Source of the DNA: Psychrobacillus sp032154225
GTDB lineage: Bacteria; Bacillota; Bacilli; Bacillales_A; Planococcaceae
DNA: 64,000 nt
Direction of reading: 5' to 3'
Assembly: GCF_032154225.1 (NCBI RefSeq)
Contig: NZ_JALDYF010000003.1
Location: 248,001-312,000 of the forward strand
Shown: positions 16,936 through 25,485 of the stretch, in pieces
Position numbering within the stretch: position 1 is the stretch's first letter
Layout: each line of letters begins with the position of its first letter
Notes under the pieces: generated by a model
Databases searched by the model: none
What the model was told of the DNA's origin: nothing
Seen by the model: only the letters and a program-made list of their open reading frames with translations
Made by a program: the position numbers and the translations under genes

Positions 16936-17751
16936 TTATTTTACGGCTCCATCGGATACACCTTTTATAATTTCTCGTTGAGCAAAGAAATAAGCAATGA
17001 TGATCGGAATAATGGCTAATGTTAATCCAGCAAGTGCTAGATGCCATTGTTTTGTATATTCTCCGAAGAAAAAGAACATTTTTAACGGTATTGTCTCCAT
17101 TCCTTTTTGATTAATAACAAGAGAAGGGAGTAAATAATCATTCCAAATCCAAATCGTATTTAAAATTCCTACTGTTACAGTTATTGGCTTTAGCATCGGA
17201 AATATGATGTACCAAAACACTTGAAATCTATTTGCTCCATCTATTGTAGCAGCTTCATCTAAAGTTTTTGGAATCGAATTTAATGCACCGTGGTATAAAA
17301 AAATCGATAAGCTAGCACCAAATCCGATATACATAAATATAATACCTACTCGATTTAACATTTCAAACTTACCGAAAATGGTGACGAGTGGAATCATAAC
17401 AGATTGAAACGGAATGAGCATAGCTGCAACAAACAGAAAGAAAATGACTGTACTGATTCGACTTTTTGCACGTGAAAGTGCATATGCTGCCATTGCTGAA
17501 AAAATAATTATAAGGACAACACTAGCCCCTGTAATGATTAAAGAGTTTGCAAATGTTCTAAAGAAGTCTAACTCTGAAAATGCCTGCACATAGTTATCGA
17601 ATGTAACGGAACTCGGAAGCTTTAAAGTATCTTCAAAAATTTCACGCTTCGTTTTTAAAGAGTTTACTATCATTAAATAGAACGGTGCTAACCAAAGGAG
17701 AGCCAACAGTACTCCTAATATCTCAAGTGGAATTAAATACTTTTTACGCAT
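16936..17751 (-). CDS. Sugar ABC transporter permease, MalG/LacG type
   Basis: A 271-aa integral membrane protein of the binding-protein-dependent permease family, with six hydrophobic segments. The EAA loop EAATIDGANRFQVFWYIIFP near residue 168, where the ATPase docks, is clear. Its start overlaps the stop of the MalF-type gene (gtaATGcgt). It forms one half of the membrane channel for the imported oligosaccharide. Confidence 0.92.
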   Translation of the reverse strand: MRKKYLIPLEILGVLLALLWLAPFYLMIVNSLKTKREIFEDTLKLPSSVTFDNYVQAFSELDFFRTFANSLIITGASVVLIIIFSAMAAYALSRAKSRISTVIFFLFVAAMLIPFQSVMIPLVTIFGKFEMLNRVGIIFMYIGFGASLSIFLYHGALNSIPKTLDEAATIDGANRFQVFWYIIFPMLKPITVTVGILNTIWIWNDYLLPSLVINQKGMETIPLKMFFFFGEYTKQWHLALAGLTLAIIPIIIAYFFAQREIIKGVSDGAVK

Positions 17752-18611
17752 TACATTTCCACCTCACGTTTCTTAGAAATATAAACTTGCAATAACGCTA
17801 TGATAGCAACAATTACAAAAAAGATAACAGCTTTCGCTTGTGCATATGCCATATCATATCGACCAAATGCTGTATTAAATATTTCCATAGCCACCATTTG
17901 AGTTGAGTTATATGGACCCCCTCCTGTTAAAGAAAGGTTTTGATCGTATAGCTTAAATGTATTTGATAGTGTTAAAAACATACTAACAGTAAAGGCTGGA
18001 GCAACAAGCGGGAATACTATATGACGAAATCTTTGAAATGCATTAGCTCCATCGATTTCAGCTGCTTCAATCAATTCCTTTGAGACTCCTTCTAAGTAGG
18101 CAATATAGATGACCATTATATACCCTGACATTTGCCAACTCATCAAAATGACAAGTCCCCAAAAACCAGTAGTAGGAGTGGATAACCATCCTTTTAAACT
18201 TTCAATACCTACAATTGAACCGAAACCTGCGAATGCTTTTGTAAAGATAAACTGCCAAATGAATCCCAGTATTAACCCACCAATTAAATTTGGCATAAAG
18301 AAAATAGTACGTAATAGCTTATTTGTTTTTAATTTAGCTGTTACGAGAAGCGCAAGTGACAAACCAATAAGATTGATCAGAATGACAGATACGACGGAAA
18401 ACTTCGTTGTGAACCAAAGTGAATCAAGGAAACGTTCGTCTTGAAGTAATGCCATGTAATTATCAAACCCGACGAAGCCTTTCGTCTGAATTCCATTCCA
18501 ATCGGTGAAAGAATAGTAAACTCCTAATAGTAAAGGAGCTATAACAACTAATGTTAATGCAGCTAATACAGGCATTAAAAATACCCAGTAGGATAAATCT
18601 CGTGTACGCAT
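17751..18611 (-). CDS. Sugar ABC transporter permease, MalF/LacF type
   Basis: A 286-aa permease with six hydrophobic segments and the EAA motif EAAEIDGANAFQRFRHIVFP near residue 181. It pairs with the following MalG-type permease, whose start it overlaps. AGGTGAGC precedes its ATG. Between it and the upstream binding-protein gene are two stem-loops. No nucleotide-binding subunit is encoded anywhere in this cluster, so a shared ATPase such as an MsmX-type protein must energise it. Confidence 0.92.
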   Translation of the reverse strand: MRTRDLSYWVFLMPVLAALTLVVIAPLLLGVYYSFTDWNGIQTKGFVGFDNYMALLQDERFLDSLWFTTKFSVVSVILINLIGLSLALLVTAKLKTNKLLRTIFFMPNLIGGLILGFIWQFIFTKAFAGFGSIVGIESLKGWLSTPTTGFWGLVILMSWQMSGYIMVIYIAYLEGVSKELIEAAEIDGANAFQRFRHIVFPLVAPAFTVSMFLTLSNTFKLYDQNLSLTGGGPYNSTQMVAMEIFNTAFGRYDMAYAQAKAVIFFVIVAIIALLQVYISKKREVEM

Positions 18612-18631
18612 TTGCTCACCTCCAAAGTGGC

Positions 18632-18718
18632 AAACATGTCCCTTTTACCCCTGAAAAGGTAAAAGGCCATGTTTTCTTTCTTCTTACTAAACAAAGTAGC
18701 ACGGAGGCTACTTTGTTT
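18632..18718 (-). promoter_or_regulatory. Two stem-loops between binding-protein and permease genes
   Basis: AAACATG-CCTTTTACC pairs with GGTAAAAGG-CATGTTT (18632-18674), and AAACAAAGTAGC pairs perfectly with GCTACTTTGTTT (18689-18718). Neither has a long T-run on the minus strand. This position commonly holds structures that stabilise the binding-protein mRNA or partly terminate, giving more receptor than permease. Confidence 0.65.
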
Positions 18719-18735
18719 CAAAACCAATTATTTTA

Positions 18736-20061
18736 TTATGGACGTGCAGCTTCCCAAGCTTTCTTCGTTGCATCAACAACTTCTTCCCAACTTGCTTCAT
18801 CGCTTAAATATTTTTGGATTTGAACACCTAACTCATCTTGGCCCCATCCAGTCGGATACCCCATGAATGCCCAACCAATTGTTTTGCCTTGCTCTGCATA
18901 TTCATAAACATCTTTTGAAAGCGGATCAGAGATTTTAGAAGAATCATACCCTTCATATGCAGGGATGAATTTAAAATCATTTAACACAGTGTCTTTTCCA
19001 GTATCAGAAGTATATAACCAGTCTAAGAAATCTTTTGATGCTGCTACAACTGCATCATCCGCATTACTGTTTACGCCCCAGTACATTGGAATTCCAACTG
19101 GAATGTTATCTCCTCTGTATCCATCAACAGGAATCGGTAAAATGCCGATACCGTTGTTTGCAAACTCCTCATCAATTCCTGCGATTGAACCATATACCCA
19201 GTTACCTTGTTGAATCATTGCAACTTTTTGAAGAGAGAATAACTCCTCTACTTGTCTTGAATAATCTAGACTTACAGTCGGTTGTACAGAATAGTCATTT
19301 TGAAGATCTAATACTTTTTTGAATGCATCACCATATTTGAAATCAATCGTTTTTGAATCAAAAGCCGTTAATACATTGTTATCAAATTCTGGAGCAATAA
19401 AAGTATTGGATAAATGTAATCCCGTTACCCATGTTTCTTTTCCTGGTAAAGCAAATACAGCTTCAAGACCTAATTCAGCTTTTTTGCTATCCAACTCTTT
19501 TACTGCCGCTTCTAAAGAGGCAAGATCTTTAATAGAAGCTGGATCAATTCCTGCTTTTTCAAAAACGTTTTTATTATAAATTAAACCATATCCTTCTTGG
19601 TTATATGGAAGACCTAATACTTTCCCTTCCACTGAAACTCCTGCTAATGAACCGTCTAGTGCTGCTTTTGCTGCCGCAGTATCTGATAAGTCTGCTAATT
19701 TATCTAACCAGTCTGCTACATCTTGTGGTCCACCAATATTATAAATTGCCGGTTCCTTACCAGACGCGAATTTTGAACGTAGTGCCGCGCCATAATCTTC
19801 CCCACCACCGACAGTCGTGATATTGATTTTCACGTTTTCGTTTTCCTCTTCGTACGCTTTCGCTACTGCTTCAAACTGATCTTTAAACTCTACTTTAAAT
19901 TGAAAAACATCTAAGGTTACTTGCTCTACTTTTGGATTGTTATCTTCTGGTTTCGGTTTTGATTCTGAACCAGTGCTTTCTTCCCCTGAACTACAACCTG
20001 CTAATACTCCTGCTAAACCTAAAGAAGCTGCTAATATACCCGCGCGCCATTTACTTTTCAT
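18736..20061 (-). CDS. Sugar ABC transporter substrate-binding lipoprotein
   Basis: A 441-aa extracellular solute-binding protein (family 1). The N-terminus is a lipoprotein signal ending in the lipobox LAGC (about residues 20-23), followed by a Ser/Glu/Lys-rich linker. The body shows the MalE-like fold (AYEEENENVKINITTVGG, PYNQEGYGLIYNKNVFEKAG). GGGGGAG precedes the ATG. Two near-consensus cre/LacI-type operators lie 30-90 bp upstream. The ligand is inferred to be a malto- or isomalto-oligosaccharide from the neighbouring glucosidases. Confidence 0.92.
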   Translation of the reverse strand: MKSKWRAGILAASLGLAGVLAGCSSGEESTGSESKPKPEDNNPKVEQVTLDVFQFKVEFKDQFEAVAKAYEEENENVKINITTVGGGEDYGAALRSKFASGKEPAIYNIGGPQDVADWLDKLADLSDTAAAKAALDGSLAGVSVEGKVLGLPYNQEGYGLIYNKNVFEKAGIDPASIKDLASLEAAVKELDSKKAELGLEAVFALPGKETWVTGLHLSNTFIAPEFDNNVLTAFDSKTIDFKYGDAFKKVLDLQNDYSVQPTVSLDYSRQVEELFSLQKVAMIQQGNWVYGSIAGIDEEFANNGIGILPIPVDGYRGDNIPVGIPMYWGVNSNADDAVVAASKDFLDWLYTSDTGKDTVLNDFKFIPAYEGYDSSKISDPLSKDVYEYAEQGKTIGWAFMGYPTGWGQDELGVQIQKYLSDEASWEEVVDATKKAWEAARP

Positions 20062-20086
20062 ACGTTCTCCCCCATGTTTTTATTTT

Positions 20087-20103
20087 TGCGAAAACGTTTG
20101 CAC
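20087..20103. promoter_or_regulatory. cre/LacI-type operator 1
   Basis: CGAAAACGTTTGCA (20089-20102) matches the cre consensus TGWAARCGYTWNCW at 13 of 14 positions. It lies about 30 bp upstream of the binding-protein start. The cognate protein could be CcpA or the local LacI regulator. Confidence 0.7.
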
Positions 20104-20135
20104 AAACTATCAAAAAAAATCAATAGCGAAGCCTA

Positions 20136-20149
20136 TGAAAACGTTTGCA
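20136..20149. promoter_or_regulatory. cre/LacI-type operator 2
   Basis: TGAAAACGTTTGCA matches the cre consensus at all 14 positions. It shares GAAAACGTTTGCACAA with operator 1, 47 bp away, which fits a cooperatively bound regulator. Confidence 0.75.
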
Positions 20150-20226
20150 CAAATATTTATTAAATTTATCCTAACACACCATATATATGAAAACAATACT
20201 TAATTGATACGCAATTCTGTTTTTTT

Positions 20227-20264
20227 TAAAAAAAGTGCATTCACTTAATGGAATGCACTTTTTC
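20227..20264 (-). terminator. Intrinsic terminator after the ROK kinase gene
   Basis: AAAAAGTGCATTC pairs with GAATGCACTTTTT around a 7-base loop, with a long T-run on the minus strand. Confidence 0.85.
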
Positions 20265-20271
20265 CCAACTT

Positions 20272-21183
20272 TTAGCGTTTATTCGAGTAATCTTTTGAAT
20301 CAATAACAAGCATAGCTGCTCCTAGCATCCCTGCTTCATTTCCAAAGATAGCACGTTTCAATTCTAGTGGCTTAAGCTTTAGTGGTTCTACTTTCTCCAG
20401 TAGAAGTTCCCACCAATCATCTGCTGACTCTGAAACCCCTCCACCAACTACAACACAGTCCATGTCCAATATTGCTTGAAGATTAGCAATAACTATCGCA
20501 AAATCGGACAAAAAGCGATCGCGCGCTACTATTGCACTTGGAACACCAGCTGTAGCTAATTGAAAAAGATCCTGTGGTTTCACAAGTTCTTCTGTTTCTG
20601 GATGAAGAACATTTTCTTCTTTAATCAACCTTTTTAATGCAGTCCCTGACACATACTGCTCACTGCATCCAGCTCTTCCACACTTACAAGGAATTCCATT
20701 TGGATATAAGATAAAATGACCGACTTCACCTGCACCACCATGTGCGCCGTTCATAATTTTCCCATCAAAAATAAGCCCTCCACCTAACCAAGTGCCAATG
20801 GTAAAACAAACAACTCGCTTGAATTCAGATGCTGCTCCTAATCGTGCTTCTCCTAATGCTGCACAGTTAGCGTCGTTGTTAACCTCTACACGCAAACCTG
20901 TTGCTGCTTCTAATTGAGATTTCACCGCTGTTCCTTGCCAGCCTTCTAGATCTGTTTCGAATGTTATAACACCTGTTTCAGCATCAACCATTCCTCTTGT
21001 ACCAATACCAATACTTGCAAGATCAGGAAAATCTGCTTTTACTTTTAAAATCTGTTCTTCTAAATAAGGATATAACGGAACAATTGTAGGAATTGTTATG
21101 TCGGTTATAACCTCACCAGCCTCATTTACAACACCCATCCGTATTTTGGTTCCACCAATATCAACACCTAATACTTTCTTCAA
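20272..21183 (-). CDS. ROK family glucokinase
   Basis: 303 aa from a TTG at 21183. The longer frame starts at an ATG (21201) that is part of the SD AAAGGAG, 8 bases before the TTG. Seen: phosphate-binding DIGGTKIRMG near residue 6, GEVGHF near 143, and the ROK zinc motif CKCGRAGCSEQ near 157. ROK glucokinases phosphorylate glucose with ATP. The start overlaps the stop of the upstream GH13 gene, so glucose released by that glucosidase is the obvious substrate. Confidence 0.9.
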   Translation of the reverse strand: MKKVLGVDIGGTKIRMGVVNEAGEVITDITIPTIVPLYPYLEEQILKVKADFPDLASIGIGTRGMVDAETGVITFETDLEGWQGTAVKSQLEAATGLRVEVNNDANCAALGEARLGAASEFKRVVCFTIGTWLGGGLIFDGKIMNGAHGGAGEVGHFILYPNGIPCKCGRAGCSEQYVSGTALKRLIKEENVLHPETEELVKPQDLFQLATAGVPSAIVARDRFLSDFAIVIANLQAILDMDCVVVGGGVSESADDWWELLLEKVEPLKLKPLELKRAIFGNEAGMLGAAMLVIDSKDYSNKR

Positions 21184-21187
21184 TCTT

Positions 21188-22876
21188 CTATCTCCTTTCA
21201 AAAGCTAGCACAAACGCCTCATACGGACGTATTTCTAAAATTTCCCCATCTATTTTAGGAGTTTCATAGTTAGCTATCATAATTTTAGCATTTTCTTTTT
21301 TTACATTACAGACGTTCCACTCAAGCTGTTCCGTTTGATCGGAAAAATTCGTTATGATTAACCATTCTTCTTGCACTGTTTGCCGTTTATATACAAAAAG
21401 ATTCGGATGATCAGGCACTAATAAATTGAAACTACCGTTTGTAATAATATCGTATTCTTTTCGTAACTGGATAAGCTTTTGATACGTATAGAAAATAGAT
21501 GAGGGCTCAGCAAGTGCCTGTTCCGCATTAATATATGAACTATTCGTATTCATTTGTATCCAAGGTGTTCCAGTTGTGAATCCACCATCAGCTGTCCATT
21601 GCATAGGGGTTCTTGCATTATCTCGACCTTTCGCATAAATACTCGACATAATCGTTTCATGCGCAATTCCCTGCATCTTTTTTTCTTCGAATATATTTAG
21701 TGTTTCAATGTCTCGATAATCACTAATCTTATCAAGCTTTATATTCGTCATGCCCAGCTCTTCTCCCTGATAAATATAAGGAGTTCCTTGGAGCAAGTGC
21801 AGACAAATTGCTAACATTTTAGCAGACAGCTCACGGTATTCTCCGTCATTACCAAAGCGAGAAACAATTCGTGGCTGATCATGGTTATTCCAATATAGGC
21901 TATTCCAGCCCACTTTATGTAGTGCATGCTGCCACTTTTCAAAACTTCGTTTCAAATCAACTAAGTTTAGTGGTTGTACGTCCCATTTTTCATAAGGTCC
22001 ACTATCTAAATCCATATGCTCAAATGTAAAAACCATATTCATTTCTTTATTGTCAGGATTCGTATAAGCTGATGCATCTTCTGGTGTAGTCCCAGGCATT
22101 TCTCCAACAGTTAGGACATCATAATGACTTAAAACCTTTTCGTTCATTTCACGCAAATAAGTATGAATTTTTGGCCCATTCATAAAATATGGGCTGCCAT
22201 CTCCATATACTTGGTTAGGATGGATTACTCCGTCAGGTAATTGCTCATCTTTCGATATGAAGTTAATGACATCCATACGAAAACCGCCAATTCCTTTTTC
22301 CAACCAGTAAGTCATCATATCGTAAATTTCATTTCGCAAGGGCTCGTATTCCCAGTTCAAATCTGGTTGTTTTTTAGAAAATAAATGCAGATAGTAGGAA
22401 TCCGTGGCATCATCTTTTTCCCAAGCAGATCCCGAAAATATAGAACCCCAATTGTTAGGCAGCTGTCCTTCATTACCATCTCGCCATACGTAGTAATCAC
22501 GATATTTAGAATGCTTGGAATTTCTTGATTCCACAAACCAGGCGTGTTCGTCCGAAGTGTGATTCACTACAAGGTCCATCACAATTCGAATTCCTCGTTG
22601 CTTCGCTTCATTAATCAATTGCTCGAAATCATCCATAGACCCAAACTCTTTCATAATTGTTCGGTAATTTCGAATATCATATCCATTATCGTCATTTGGA
22701 GAATCATAGATTGGACTTAACCAAATAACATCTATACCGAGTTTTTCTATATAACTAAGCTTAGAAACAATTCCTTTCAAATCACCAATGCCATCACCAT
22801 TGGAATCCATAAAACTTCTTGGATAAATTTGATAAACGACACTTCGCTTCCACCAGTTTTCTTTGTGATTTACCAT
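21188..22876 (-). CDS. malL: GH13 oligo-1,6-glucosidase-type enzyme
   Basis: A 562-aa cytosolic GH13_31 alpha-glucosidase. Region I is LVVNHTSDEHAWF near 98; the nucleophile is in GFRMDVINF near 199; the acid/base is in TVGEMPG near 256; the third Asp is in NNHDQPR near 331. The Val after the nucleophile and the EMPG sequence are those of oligo-1,6-glucosidases, so isomaltose-type and short alpha-glucosides are expected substrates. It starts a two-gene operon with the ROK kinase under its own cre-like site. It is a paralogue of the enzyme at 14185-15852. Confidence 0.9.
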   Translation of the reverse strand: MVNHKENWWKRSVVYQIYPRSFMDSNGDGIGDLKGIVSKLSYIEKLGIDVIWLSPIYDSPNDDNGYDIRNYRTIMKEFGSMDDFEQLINEAKQRGIRIVMDLVVNHTSDEHAWFVESRNSKHSKYRDYYVWRDGNEGQLPNNWGSIFSGSAWEKDDATDSYYLHLFSKKQPDLNWEYEPLRNEIYDMMTYWLEKGIGGFRMDVINFISKDEQLPDGVIHPNQVYGDGSPYFMNGPKIHTYLREMNEKVLSHYDVLTVGEMPGTTPEDASAYTNPDNKEMNMVFTFEHMDLDSGPYEKWDVQPLNLVDLKRSFEKWQHALHKVGWNSLYWNNHDQPRIVSRFGNDGEYRELSAKMLAICLHLLQGTPYIYQGEELGMTNIKLDKISDYRDIETLNIFEEKKMQGIAHETIMSSIYAKGRDNARTPMQWTADGGFTTGTPWIQMNTNSSYINAEQALAEPSSIFYTYQKLIQLRKEYDIITNGSFNLLVPDHPNLFVYKRQTVQEEWLIITNFSDQTEQLEWNVCNVKKENAKIMIANYETPKIDGEILEIRPYEAFVLAFERR

Positions 22877-22936
22877 TCTATATCACCATCCAGCCTATCA
22901 TTTGTTAGAACAATATTAATATTTCGAATAGTATAA

Positions 22937-22950
22937 TACAAGCGTTTGCA
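22937..22950. promoter_or_regulatory. cre/LacI-type operator at the malL-ROK promoter
   Basis: TACAAGCGTTTGCA matches the cre consensus at 12 of 14 positions and shares CGTTTGCACAAA with the operators near 20.1 kb. On the minus strand it lies just upstream of and touching a possible -10 box (TATACT). This links the two transcription units into one regulon. Confidence 0.6.
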
Positions 22951-23003
22951 CAAATTAATTAATAAAAAAGCATATAGAAATGCTTATATACTTTCTTTTT
23001 TAA

Positions 23004-23041
23004 AAAACTAGCCCTTCTAAATTAAGAGGTAGCTAGTTTTC
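23004..23041 (-). terminator. Intrinsic terminator of the phnA-like gene
   Basis: AAAACTAGC-CCTTCT pairs with AGAGG-GCTAGTTTT, with T-runs on the minus strand, just after the stop codon. Confidence 0.8.
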
Positions 23042-23045
23042 ATTG

Positions 23046-23384
23046 TTATATTTTTTTAACAAACTCTGATTTTAATTTCATCGCACCAAATCCATCAATT
23101 TTACAATCAATGTCATGGTCCCCGTCGACTAGACGAATACTTTTCACCTTAGTACCAATCTTCACGACAGATGAAGTTCCTTTTACTTTCAAATCTTTAA
23201 TAACAGTTACAGAATCACCATCGTTCAAAACGTTTCCATTCGCATCTTTTACAATCTTTTTATCATCACTATTTTCATTTGCTTCTAATGACCACTCATG
23301 GGCACATTCTGGGCAAACGAAAAGACTTCCATCCTCATATGTATATTCTGACTTACATTTTGGGCAATTTGGTAAAGCTGACAT
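23046..23384 (-). CDS. PhnA/YjdM family zinc-ribbon protein
   Basis: A 112-aa protein with an N-terminal zinc ribbon (CPKCKSEYTYEDG near residues 7-19 and CPEC near 28-31) and a C-terminal beta domain starting VKDANGNVLNDGDSVTVIKDL near 44. The family was once annotated as alkylphosphonate utilisation, but it has no demonstrated role in C-P bond cleavage and its function is uncertain. It is monocistronic, with GGAGG upstream. Confidence 0.88.
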   Translation of the reverse strand: MSALPNCPKCKSEYTYEDGSLFVCPECAHEWSLEANENSDDKKIVKDANGNVLNDGDSVTVIKDLKVKGTSSVVKIGTKVKSIRLVDGDHDIDCKIDGFGAMKLKSEFVKKI

Positions 23385-23459
23385 ACTTTATTTCCTCCGT
23401 TCAGTATTATAGTGTTCCTTATACGCTTATATACTGCCATAGTCTAAGCATATTAACAA

Positions 23460-23560
23460 GCTTGTTTAGCCCGAAACCGCCAAAGTAACTATTGAATACC
23501 CCAAAGAACAATTTGAAACCCCCAAAACCAACGTCGAAACTCACAAAAAACCTGCCCTTC
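23460..23560. repeat. Degenerate tandem repeat of about 21 bp
   Basis: Three to four units of the form CCCCAAA-N7-TTGAAAC follow each other: CCGCCAAAGTAACTATTGAA, CCCCAAAGAACAATTTGAAA, CCCCAAAACCAACGTCGAAA, then a partial unit. Strong strand asymmetry (A and C on plus). It lies just 3' of nagB. A comparable array lies 3' of the RND gene near 38.1 kb. Confidence 0.5.
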
Positions 23561-23580
23561 GCAAAAGACAGAGCTCCTTC

Positions 23581-24279
23581 TTATATAACATTCAAATCCG
23601 TCAAAACAATTACATTCGGATGATTACAAAGGCTTGTTACTGGAATATCTTCTGTAACTTCCCCCTTTACTAATGCTTCAATTGCAGCTCTTTTTTTCTC
23701 ACCAACCGCGATTAATAAAATACAATTCGCTCGTAAAATTGAAGAAATCCCCATCGTAATCGCTTCTTTAGGCACTTCATCAATTGAGTTAAAAAAGCGT
23801 GCATTTGCTTCTCTAGTTGAAGAAGTTAGCTCCACAACATGTGTTTCACTAGCAAACGGTGTACTTGGCTCATTGAAACCAATATGTCCATTTTCTCCAA
23901 CGCCTAGTAATTGAACGTCTAGATTAAGAGATTTTAATAGGCTTTCATAACGATTCGCTTCTTCATGAACATCTGTTGCTTCGCCATTTGGTAAATTAGT
24001 TGTTTGAAACGGCTTTGCCTCAAACAGTTGATTTTTCATAAAAGTGTAGTAACTTTCTGAATGATCTTGTGGAATGCCAACATATTCATCTAAATTTACA
24101 CTTTGACAATGAGAAAAGTCTAGACTGCTATTTCTTAATTTTTTATAAAGCGGAATCATCGTTCCACCAGTAGCTAGTCCGAATGTCGTAGCCCCATCTT
24201 GTAACTGCGTTGAAATGACATCAACTGCACGGTTATATAACTCATCTGGATTTTGCCATACCTCAAATTTAATAGCCAT
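23581..24279 (-). CDS. nagB: Glucosamine-6-phosphate deaminase
   Basis: A 232-aa enzyme converting glucosamine-6-phosphate to fructose-6-phosphate and ammonia. Seen: LATGGTMIPLY near residue 35, NLDEYVGIPQDHSESY near 62, GVGENGHIGFNEP near 126 with the catalytic His, and the C-terminal block ITMGISSIL. The length matches the short, non-allosteric NagB of Gram-positives. It is separated from mupG by a terminator, so it may have its own weak promoter. No NagR-type site is visible directly upstream. Confidence 0.95.
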   Translation of the reverse strand: MAIKFEVWQNPDELYNRAVDVISTQLQDGATTFGLATGGTMIPLYKKLRNSSLDFSHCQSVNLDEYVGIPQDHSESYYTFMKNQLFEAKPFQTTNLPNGEATDVHEEANRYESLLKSLNLDVQLLGVGENGHIGFNEPSTPFASETHVVELTSSTREANARFFNSIDEVPKEAITMGISSILRANCILLIAVGEKKRAAIEALVKGEVTEDIPVTSLCNHPNVIVLTDLNVI

Positions 24280-24316
24280 TTTACACCTCTGTTTTCTTAT
24301 TTTTTTATATTAGAAC

Positions 24317-24358
24317 AAAAAGGATTGGGCAAGTAGATACCATGCCCAATCCTTTTTT
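24317..24358. terminator. Intrinsic terminator after mupG
   Basis: AAAAGGATTGGGC pairs with GCCCAATCCTTTTTT, between mupG and nagB on the minus strand. A- and T-runs on both sides make it strong. Confidence 0.85.
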
Positions 24359-24360
24359 CA

Positions 24361-25452
24361 TCAATTAAATGATTTTGTAAAACCAAAGGATTCCCATGGT
24401 TGAATTTGTTCTAGTAGAAAACGTTCCTCCGCAACTACTTTCGCTACAATATTTGTACAGCCTGCGTTTGGTATTTCTTTTAACGCTACTTGTAGCTCCC
24501 CTTTGTAACGAATATCTAAATCGTTATCGATTGTTATGTCGCCTAATTCAATGCTTTCTACATCATGTGCTGGAAAGGGTTCATTTTTGTATTTAACACG
24601 TGACTGTGTGCTACGAATAACATACTCAGACACATCACCGCGGTTAAAATGCGGCTCTTCAAAAATTACTTTCTCTTCCAGAGCAGTTGTTTCAGCTGAT
24701 GTTACTACAGCTAACTCTAACTTGTTTCGATTCATACTACCCAATGCCTTTAGCTCTTCCTCAGAAGCATACATATTCCCAATGATTAAATCATCGATTA
24801 AACCTGTATGCCACAGATCTTTCGCTTGAACAGTAATCGGTAGATGACGATGCTCTTCTAATGTTGGTAACCCGTGCAGTGTAACTTCCCAAGGACCAAA
24901 TGTAGCATGTCCAGAAGAAATCATTGCCGCTGTACGAATATGATTATTTTTAAAGAGCTGCGAAGATGCTAAAAACTGCTTGCGTGAAAGACCTGTATAT
25001 TGTCTTGGATAAAAGTTATGACAACCGATAATATTTGCTCGGTTTGGCATATACGATAATATATTTTCTACATATTTCGTACCATTACTAATATTCAACT
25101 CTACTTTCAGATTAGAAGCGTCCAATGACATGAACGCCTCCTCTTGACCAGAGAATCCCATATCTAAGCGTAAAGCGTCTAAATAGTAATGTTCCTTTAA
25201 ATAAGCAATATCTCGGTACGTTAAACCTAACTCTTCAAACACTTGCGGTGCAATATCGGCGGAAATATCAAAGCCAAGTTGTTGTGCAAATTGATTGATT
25301 TGTTGAAGTTTTTCTCTTTCCTCATCACTTTTCATAGACATTAGACAAGTGAAGATACGATCAAAGCCATTATCGTGCGCTAGCTGAATATAGCTTTTCA
25401 TTTCTTCCATTGTACTGTGTTGAGGATAAATTGAAATTCCTAATCTTCTCAT
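24361..25452 (-). CDS. mupG: MupG-type 6-phospho-N-acetylmuramidase (DUF871)
   Basis: A 363-aa protein with the DUF871 architecture: a TIM barrel (start MRRLGISIYPQHST; FDRIFTCLMS; LRLDMGFSG; NIIGCHNFYPR near 150) and a C-terminal cyclophilin-like domain. Characterised MupG from Staphylococcus aureus hydrolyses MurNAc-6-phosphate-GlcNAc taken up by a PTS. Here it directly follows a lactose/cellobiose-type EIIC. Inference: it hydrolyses the phosphorylated disaccharide imported by that PTS. No MurQ etherase gene is in the cluster. Confidence 0.85.
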   Translation of the reverse strand: MRRLGISIYPQHSTMEEMKSYIQLAHDNGFDRIFTCLMSMKSDEEREKLQQINQFAQQLGFDISADIAPQVFEELGLTYRDIAYLKEHYYLDALRLDMGFSGQEEAFMSLDASNLKVELNISNGTKYVENILSYMPNRANIIGCHNFYPRQYTGLSRKQFLASSQLFKNNHIRTAAMISSGHATFGPWEVTLHGLPTLEEHRHLPITVQAKDLWHTGLIDDLIIGNMYASEEELKALGSMNRNKLELAVVTSAETTALEEKVIFEEPHFNRGDVSEYVIRSTQSRVKYKNEPFPAHDVESIELGDITIDNDLDIRYKGELQVALKEIPNAGCTNIVAKVVAEERFLLEQIQPWESFGFTKSFN

Positions 25453-25485
25453 TTGAATACCTCCGCTTATTGCACATGCATATGC

